From NCBI GenBank assembly GCA_026785765.1, contig JAJAZK010000208.1:1-10437 (forward strand): a stretch of DNA of 10,437 nucleotides, read 5' to 3'. The notes beneath the pieces are model-generated. The model was not told the DNA's origin. It made no database searches and worked only from the letters and a program-made list of their open reading frames with translations. Source of the DNA: Rhodoferax sp. (GTDB lineage Bacteria > Pseudomonadota > Gammaproteobacteria > Burkholderiales > Burkholderiaceae_C). Below are positions 5,967-10,437 of this stretch, piece by piece; position 1 is the stretch's first letter; each line of letters starts with the position of its first letter. The position numbers and the translations under genes were made by a program.

Positions 5967-6021
5967 CGGCGCGTTGCGCCGCAAGCGCGTGCCGGTCATT
6001 CGACCGTCACGCTCTTGGCCA
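5967..6021. repeat. Repeat unit C: the original 55 bp at the glmS 3' end
   Basis: The authentic glmS terminus and its first about 28 downstream bp. It is nearly identical to 3981-4035 and to unit B; differences are confined to about four bases just after the stop codon. The site about 22 bp past this stop, where Tn7-type insertion would be expected, is intact. Confidence 0.93.
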
Positions 6022-7864
6022 GGTTTCTGGGCTTGTCCACATCGGTGCCGCGGGCGCAGGCGGTGTGGTAGGCCAGTAGCTGCAGCGGGACCACATGCAA
6101 CAGCGGCGACAGGGCGCCGTAATGCTCTGGCATGCGGATCACGTGTACACCTTCGCCACTTTCGATGCAGGTGTCGGCGTCGGCCAGCACGTACAACACA
6201 CCACTGCGTGCGCGTACCTCGTGCATATTGCTCTTGAGCTTTTCCAGCAGCGCGTCGTTGGGTGCCACGGTGACCACCGGCATGGCGCTGGTCACCAGCG
6301 CGAGCGGGCCGTGTTTGAGTTCACCTGCGGGATAGGCCTCGGCATGGATGTAACTGATTTCCTTGAGCTTGAGCGCGCCCTCCAGGGCGATCGGGTAATG
6401 CAGGCCGCGACCCAGGAAAAGCGCATTCTCCATCTTGGCGAAGTCCTCGGCCCAGGCGATCACTTGCGGCTCCAGCGCCAGCACCGCCTGCAGGGCTGTC
6501 GGCAGGTGGCGCATCGCCTTGAGGTGTTCGTCTTCCTGCGCCTGGCTCAGGCGCCCGCGGCCCTTGGCCAATGTCAGGGTCAACAGAAACAGGCCCGCCA
6601 GTTGCGCGGTAAAGGCCTTGGTGGATGCGACGCCGATCTCGATGCCGGCGCGCGTGATGTAAGCCAGCTTGCACTCCCGCACCATGGCGCTGGTGGCCAC
6701 GTTGCAAATGGTCAGCGTGTGCTGCATGCCCAGGCTCTGCGCATGGCGCAGGGCGGCCAGCGTGTCGGCCGTCTCGCCAGACTGGGTGATCGTCACCACC
6801 AGACTGCGCGGATTGGGCACCGAGTCACGGTAGCGGTATTCGCTGGCCACCTCGACCTGGGTCGGGATGCCGGCAATGCTCTCCAGCCAGTACTTGGCGG
6901 TGCATCCGCTGTAGTAACTGGTGCCGCAGGCCAGAATCAACACCGAGTCGATGTCCTGGAACACACGATGTGCACTGTACATGGCGCCATCAAACAGCTC
7001 CGGCACGAACCCCTCGACGCCTTCGAGTGTGTCGCCAATTGCGCGCGGCTGCTCGAAGATCTCCTTTTGCATGTAGTGGCGGTACGGACCAAGCTCGGCC
7101 GCGCCGCTGTGCGCCAAAACCGTGCGGACCGGCCGCTGTGCGGGTGCGACCGACTTGTGGGCCTTGTCCACCAACCAGTACTTGCCGATCTGGATGTCGA
7201 CCACGTCGCCTTCGTCCAGGTAGACGATCTGGTCCGTCACACCGGCCAGGGCCATCGCGTCGCTGGCCAAAAAGTGCTCCTGTCCGTTCTTGCCAATGCC
7301 CAGGATCAATGGCGAGCCGGCGCGCGCGCCAATCAGGCGGTGCGGTTCGTCTTTGCAAAACACCGCGATCGCGTAGGCACCATGCAACTGCCCGACGGCG
7401 GCCTTCACGGCCTCGAACACATCGCCGTCGTACAGGCTGTCAACCAGGTGGGCGATCACCTCGGTATCGGTCTGGCTCTGGAACAGGTAGCCGCGCGCGC
7501 TCAGCATGGCGCGCAGCGCATCGTGGTTTTCAATGATGCCGTTGTGGACCAGCGCCACGCGCCCGGGCCGCTCAGCCGCATCGGCACCCGGACCATGGCT
7601 GAAATGCGGGTGCGCATTGTGTACCGTCGGTGCGCCGTGCGTTGCCCAGCGGGTGTGGGCAATACCGGTCGTGCCTTCAAATGCCCCGGCGCCGACTTGC
7701 TCGGCGAGTTCCGCCACCCGCGACGTGCTGCGCGCCCGCTTCAAGCCACCTGCATGAACCGCCACGCCGCAGGAGTCGTAACCCCGGTATTCCAGGCGTT
7801 GCAGGCCCTGCACCAGGATGGGAACTATGTTGCGGGTAGATACAGCGCCAACAATGCCACACAT
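5996..7864 (-). CDS. glmS: Glutamine--fructose-6-phosphate aminotransferase (isomerising)
   Basis: A 622-residue enzyme making glucosamine-6-phosphate from fructose-6-phosphate and glutamine, the first step to UDP-GlcNAc for peptidoglycan and lipopolysaccharide. It starts MCGIVGAV, so Cys2 becomes the N-terminal nucleophile after Met removal. That fixes the start at ATG 7864, with GGAG about 7 nt upstream, rather than the open ATG 12 bp earlier. The glutaminase domain shows EYRGYDSCGVAV (25-36) and HTRWATHG (70-77). Two SIS sugar-phosphate domains follow, with CGTSYYSG, TQSGETADTLAAL, GVASTKAFTAQ and the active-site AYPAGELKHGP. It ends PRNLAKSVTVE, the invariant family tail. The tail's coding DNA is what Tn7-type TnsD proteins recognise, and it is duplicated twice downstream. 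No ribozyme-type leader is visible in the 133-bp gap upstream. Confidence 0.98.
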   Translation of the reverse strand: MCGIVGAVSTRNIVPILVQGLQRLEYRGYDSCGVAVHAGGLKRARSTSRVAELAEQVGAGAFEGTTGIAHTRWATHGAPTVHNAHPHFSHGPGADAAERPGRVALVHNGIIENHDALRAMLSARGYLFQSQTDTEVIAHLVDSLYDGDVFEAVKAAVGQLHGAYAIAVFCKDEPHRLIGARAGSPLILGIGKNGQEHFLASDAMALAGVTDQIVYLDEGDVVDIQIGKYWLVDKAHKSVAPAQRPVRTVLAHSGAAELGPYRHYMQKEIFEQPRAIGDTLEGVEGFVPELFDGAMYSAHRVFQDIDSVLILACGTSYYSGCTAKYWLESIAGIPTQVEVASEYRYRDSVPNPRSLVVTITQSGETADTLAALRHAQSLGMQHTLTICNVATSAMVRECKLAYITRAGIEIGVASTKAFTAQLAGLFLLTLTLAKGRGRLSQAQEDEHLKAMRHLPTALQAVLALEPQVIAWAEDFAKMENALFLGRGLHYPIALEGALKLKEISYIHAEAYPAGELKHGPLALVTSAMPVVTVAPNDALLEKLKSNMHEVRARSGVLYVLADADTCIESGEGVHVIRMPEHYGALSPLLHVVPLQLLAYHTACARGTDVDKPRNLAKSVTVE

Positions 7865-7997
7865 GCGGGTCTCCAAAAAGTTAGTGGGGCGATGTTAGTG
7901 CCGCTCAAAAGAAACAAGTAACCAAAAATTTCACATATACGATCAATAATTCCACAACTGCGTTATTTCGAACAAATATTCCGTAGATGATCGATAA
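7865..7997. promoter_or_regulatory. AT-rich divergent promoter region between glmS and the Lrp/AsnC gene
   Basis: A 133-bp gap, much richer in A/T than its neighbours, from which both genes are read outward. It contains a near-palindrome GAACAAATATTC (7970-7981) and a GATGATCGAT stretch close to the regulator's start, the kind of sites bound by Lrp/AsnC proteins. No strong -35/-10 pair with correct spacing could be fixed for either gene. Autoregulation and control of glmS are inference from position. Confidence 0.5.
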
Positions 7998-8510
7998 ATG
8001 GAACAATTTGACATAGATGAAATCGATTTGCGATTGTTGGAACAGCTCCAAACGGATGCCTCCCTGAGCAACCTGGAACTCGCCCGGCGCGTCCATACTT
8101 CGCCACCAACTTGCCTGCGCCGCGTCAAACGGCTGCACGCGGCAGGCCTGATCGAGGGCCAGGTTGCGCTGTTATCACCCGACAAGCTGGCGGTCGTGCT
8201 GGGACACGGCCTGACAGCGATTGTCGAGATTACGCTGGACCGCCAGGGCGCCGAGTGGCTACAGGCGTTCGAGCAAAAGGTGGCCGCCGACCGCAGCGTG
8301 CAACAGTGCTACCAGGTGTCGCCCGGGCCGGATTTCGTGCTGGTAGTGCACAGCCGCGACATGCCGGACTATCTGGCGCTGGTGCAGCGCCTTTTTACCG
8401 GGGAGGCCAACGTGCGCAACGTCAAGGCCTTCTTCAGCGTCAAACGCAGCAAATTTGGCGCGCAATTACCTATTGCGAAAGTGCCGCGGCAAGCGGCAGC
8501 CGCAAGGTGA
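7998..8510 (+). CDS. Lrp/AsnC family transcriptional regulator
   Basis: A 170-residue protein of normal family length. Residues about 5-60 form the winged helix-turn-helix (IDEIDLRLLEQLQTDASLSN, then LARRVHTSPPTCLRRVKRL). Residues about 68-150 form the RAM/AsnC ligand-binding domain, with ITLDRQ, the QQCYQVSPGPDFVLVVHSRD core and a basic terminal FFSVKRSKFG. Such proteins form dimers to octamers that bind amino acids and activate or repress nearby genes. Start ATG 7998 has only a weak ribosome site, but the HTH begins immediately after it. It is divergent from glmS, so it may control glmS or itself; the ligand is unknown. Its last 41 bp overlap the 3' end of the convergent histidine kinase gene. 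Confidence 0.95.
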   Translation: MEQFDIDEIDLRLLEQLQTDASLSNLELARRVHTSPPTCLRRVKRLHAAGLIEGQVALLSPDKLAVVLGHGLTAIVEITLDRQGAEWLQAFEQKVAADRSVQQCYQVSPGPDFVLVVHSRDMPDYLALVQRLFTGEANVRNVKAFFSVKRSKFGAQLPIAKVPRQAAAAR

Positions 8511-9228
8511 CGCAACAGCCTGGCGCCAGGTCACCACGCACGCTGATGGAGCCACCATGGCGCTCCGCCACCCGGCGCGAAAACGCCAAGCCGGTTCCCA
8601 GCCCCGCGAACTGGCGGCTGCTGTGCAGACGCTGGAAGACGCGGAACAACTGGTCCTGAAAACGCGAATCAAAGCCGACGCCGTTGTCGCTGATGCGTAG
8701 CTCCAGCATTTCGTCGTCACACGGGCTGCCGCTGACTTCGATCACCGCAGGCGCACTGGCAGCGCTGAACTTCAACGAATTGCCCAGCAGCTGGGTCAGC
8801 ATTTGCCCCAGCAAGGCCTGGTCGCCCCTCACCAGCGGCAAACTGGCCTGGATGCGCCACTGCACCGGACGGTCTGCATGCTCCGCCGCCAGTTGCACTT
8901 GCACCCCGATCAGCAGACGCGACAAATCGACATCTGCCAGCTGCAACTCCACACGCGCGATCCTGGACAGTTCCTGCAAGGCGTCGAGCTGGCGCACGAT
9001 CAAAGCCGCCGAATCAGCGACCGTCTGCAAGTGCGAAGCGATTTCCGGTTCGACCCACTCACCAAGATCTTCGCGGATGATTTTGAGGTAGGCGTTGATG
9101 TGGCGTACCGGCGCACGCAAATCATGGGATACCGAATGAGTGAAATCCTCCAGCGCGTCGCGCGCCAGTTGCAGTTCAAGCTGCAACGCATCGATGCGCT
9201 GTTGTGCGGCATCCGGCGACTGGCTCAT
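8470..9228 (-). CDS. Soluble sensor histidine kinase (HisKA-HATPase)
   Basis: A 252-residue two-component kinase with no membrane segment and almost no input domain; a short coiled coil (residues about 7-30) precedes the H-box. The H-box FTHSVSHDLRAP places the phospho-acceptor at His35. The N-box LLGNSLKFS keeps the magnesium-binding Asn150. G1 is ISDNGVGF (179-186), the F-box is FRVFQRLHS, and G2 is GLGTGLAFSRRVAERHGG (209-226). The H-box resembles kinases that follow PAS or phytochrome domains, so this may be a stripped form receiving its signal from a partner protein. No response regulator is nearby. ATG 9228 overlaps the glmU stop codon by 4 nt (ATGA), implying translational coupling, so it is probably expressed with glmU. 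Its 3' end overlaps the Lrp gene by 41 bp. Confidence 0.92.
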   Translation of the reverse strand: MSQSPDAAQQRIDALQLELQLARDALEDFTHSVSHDLRAPVRHINAYLKIIREDLGEWVEPEIASHLQTVADSAALIVRQLDALQELSRIARVELQLADVDLSRLLIGVQVQLAAEHADRPVQWRIQASLPLVRGDQALLGQMLTQLLGNSLKFSAASAPAVIEVSGSPCDDEMLELRISDNGVGFDSRFQDQLFRVFQRLHSSRQFAGLGTGLAFSRRVAERHGGSISVRGDLAPGCCVTLRLPLAAALSQ

Positions 9229-9479
9229 TTCAACGGGCGCCTCCAGCCGGCGATCGCACTTTGTCGGCCACGCGCCACGCTGAGCGCACCCGCCGGGGTG
9301 TCCTTGGTGATGGTGGAGCCACCACCGACTGTCCCGCCAGCGCCAATCGTTACTGGCGCCACCAGCACACAGTTGCTGCCAACATGCACATCGGCCTCGA
9401 TCACCGTGCGGTGTTTGAATGCGCCGTCGTAGTTGGCCGTGATGCTGCCGGCCCCAAAGTTGACGCGCTCGCCGACCGT
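9225..9479 (-). CDS. glmU: Bifunctional UDP-GlcNAc pyrophosphorylase / GlcN-1-P acetyltransferase, C-terminal fragment
   Basis: The last 84 residues of GlmU: TVGERVNFGAGSITANYDG, KHRTVIEADVHVGSNC, LVAPVTIGAGGTVGGGSTIT and the tail GALSVARGRQ...WRRPLK. These are the final coils of the left-handed beta-helix acetyltransferase domain. GlmU makes UDP-GlcNAc from the glucosamine-6-phosphate supplied by GlmS (after GlmM), which fits this neighbourhood. The pyrophosphorylase domain and the acetyltransferase segment with the catalytic histidine (usually NHLTYLGD just before this point) are missing. Homology stops at about 9479, where foreign sequence begins. An open frame continues to a TTG at 9494, but it then reads from the foreign DNA and is not a real start. 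Because glmU is normally essential, the break is probably an assembly artefact and not a pseudogene. Confidence 0.93.
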   Translation of the reverse strand, partial: TVGERVNFGAGSITANYDGAFKHRTVIEADVHVGSNCVLVAPVTIGAGGTVGGGSTITKDTPAGALSVARGRQSAIAGWRRPLK

Positions 9480-10437
9480 TGGATGATTAGCCAATACTGC
9501 AACAATTTTCCGCCTTTCCGCCAGTTGATTGCTGTTTCAAAAACGGGCGACCCGACCGGCGCATATTTTACTTATGAATTCGTGATGCCGAATATCCGGC
9601 TCAATGATTACGCGAAATTCGGCGTTTGGCGCGACGGTTATTATATGTCAACCGACGAATTTATCGGCGGCGATTTTTACGGAACCGGCGTTTTTGCCTT
9701 CGACCGCGCCAAGATGCTCGTGGGCGACCCGACCGCAAGTTTTATTTATTTCAGTCTGCCGTCGGCAAATGCGCCGAATCGTCTGGGAAATCTTTTGCCG
9801 GCTGATTTGGACGGCTTGAACGCGCCGCCAAGCGGTGCGCCGAATATTTTTGTCGGCTATTCGGCGACCGAATACGGCGACGCGCAAGACGCAATACGGC
9901 TTTTCGATTTTCACGCCGATTTTACAAATCCCGCGAATTCGACTTTTACCGAACGCGCCGGAAGTCCGCTGTCCGTTCCCGCCTTTGACCCGACTTCGCC
10001 GCCGGAACGCACCGACATTTTTCAGCCTGCGCCGGGCGAAGCACTCGATTCTCAATCAGACCGCTTGATGTATCGCGTCGCCTATCGGAATTTCGGCACA
10101 CACGATTCTTTGGTTTTTAATCAAACCGTCCGCGTAACGCCGGTCAGCGAACAATATCGCGCCGGAGTCCGCATTTATGAACTGCGCCGAAATTTGCTTT
10201 CAGTTCCGCCGTTTTCGCCTTTTACAGTTCACGAAGCCGCGACGCTCAACGGCAACGGCGACGGCGTAAACCGTTGGATTGGAAGTGCGGCTCAAGACCA
10301 TCAAGGAAATTTGGCAGTCGGATACAGCTACGGAAACGCCAATAAAAAACCCGCAATTTATTACACGGGCAAACTCGCTGCCGAGCCGAGCGGCACGTTT
10401 CGAGATGAAGTTGCGCTGATTGGCGGAACAGGTGTGC
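9471..10437 (+). CDS. Fragment of a large secreted-type protein of unknown function (Acidobacteriota-like)
   Basis: One frame (first full codon at 9471) stays open for 322 codons to the right edge, with no stop and no convincing start. It reads ADRWMISQ, IAVSKTGDPTGAYFTYEF, LNDYAKFGVWRDGYYMSTDE, FDRAKMLVGD, DRLMYRVAYRNFGTHDSLVF, GVRIYELRR and RWIGSAAQDHQGNLAVGYS, then KPAIYYTGKLA. From memory, this order of motifs occurs in long exported proteins of Acidobacteriota and related soil bacteria, probably a beta-propeller-like or adhesin-like fold; no enzyme is implied. Codon use is heavy in TTT, TTG and AAA, unlike the preceding 9.4 kb. Both ends are missing, and the left end is the join with glmU. 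It very likely comes from another genome or another locus. Confidence 0.75.

Noticed and set aside
3981..6021. CRISPR array
   Set aside because: Repeats are long, few and contain a gene tail; there are no short repeats with unique spacers.
6095..7921. Long plus-strand open frame (608 codons) opposite glmS
   Set aside because: It is the antisense shadow of a clear full-length glmS in GC-rich DNA; the translation is His/Gln/Arg-rich with no family motifs.
5996..7997. glmS ribozyme/riboswitch or attached small-RNA control site upstream of glmS
   Set aside because: The glmS ribozyme is typical of Firmicutes, and no such structured leader is visible in the 133-bp gap.

Overview
Most of the window (1 to about 9479) looks like the chromosome of a high-GC betaproteobacterium, probably order Burkholderiales. 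The grounds are GC-rich codon use, the glmS / Lrp-AsnC / glmU neighbourhood and the gene families present; no marker gene fixes the genus. The last part (about 9471-10437) has clearly different, T-richer codon use. It is a fragment of an unrelated secreted-type protein joined to a cut-off glmU. The join falls on a shared stretch of about 9-10 bp and is most simply a chimeric contig, although a real rearrangement cannot be excluded.

Layout. Positions 1-201 (+) hold the C-terminus of a saccharopine-dehydrogenase-like (trans-acting enoyl reductase type) protein. It is followed at 249-1820 (+) by an acyl-CoA synthetase, and the two probably form one fatty/organic-acid operon. A gene-poor convergent gap (1821-2217) follows. 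Next is a minus-strand operon read from right to left: a broken dihydrodipicolinate-synthase-like gene (3605-3861), an aldo-keto reductase (2598-3578) and a YciH/SUI1-type translation factor (2218-2583).

The most interesting part is 3981-6021, just downstream of glmS. The last 24 coding bases of glmS, its stop codon and about 28 bp beyond it (55 bp in all) recur twice more downstream within a tandem array of 153-bp units. The middle unit is interrupted by a 1.67-kb element with 29-bp terminal inverted repeats (26/29 identical). Its ends carry extra copies of an AATAAGG.CTGTCGGG-like motif, closely spaced at the glmS-proximal end and widely spaced at the distal end. The insertion point lies about 22 bp past the stop codon of the copied glmS tail. 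If the element plus 5 bp is removed, the 153-bp period is restored exactly. This is the geometry of a Tn7-type insertion at attTn7, but no transposase genes are present. The only cargo recognised is a RES-domain toxin / Xre-MbcA-ParS antitoxin pair, so I read it as a non-autonomous ('mini') Tn7-like element carrying a toxin-antitoxin module.

glmS (5996-7864, -) is complete and supplies glucosamine-6-phosphate for cell-wall precursors. An Lrp/AsnC regulator (7998-8510, +) is divergent from it across an AT-rich 133-bp gap. A small soluble histidine kinase (8470-9228, -) overlaps the regulator's 3' end. Its start overlaps the stop of the glmU 3' fragment (9225-9479, -) by 4 nt. glmS and glmU act in the same UDP-GlcNAc pathway.
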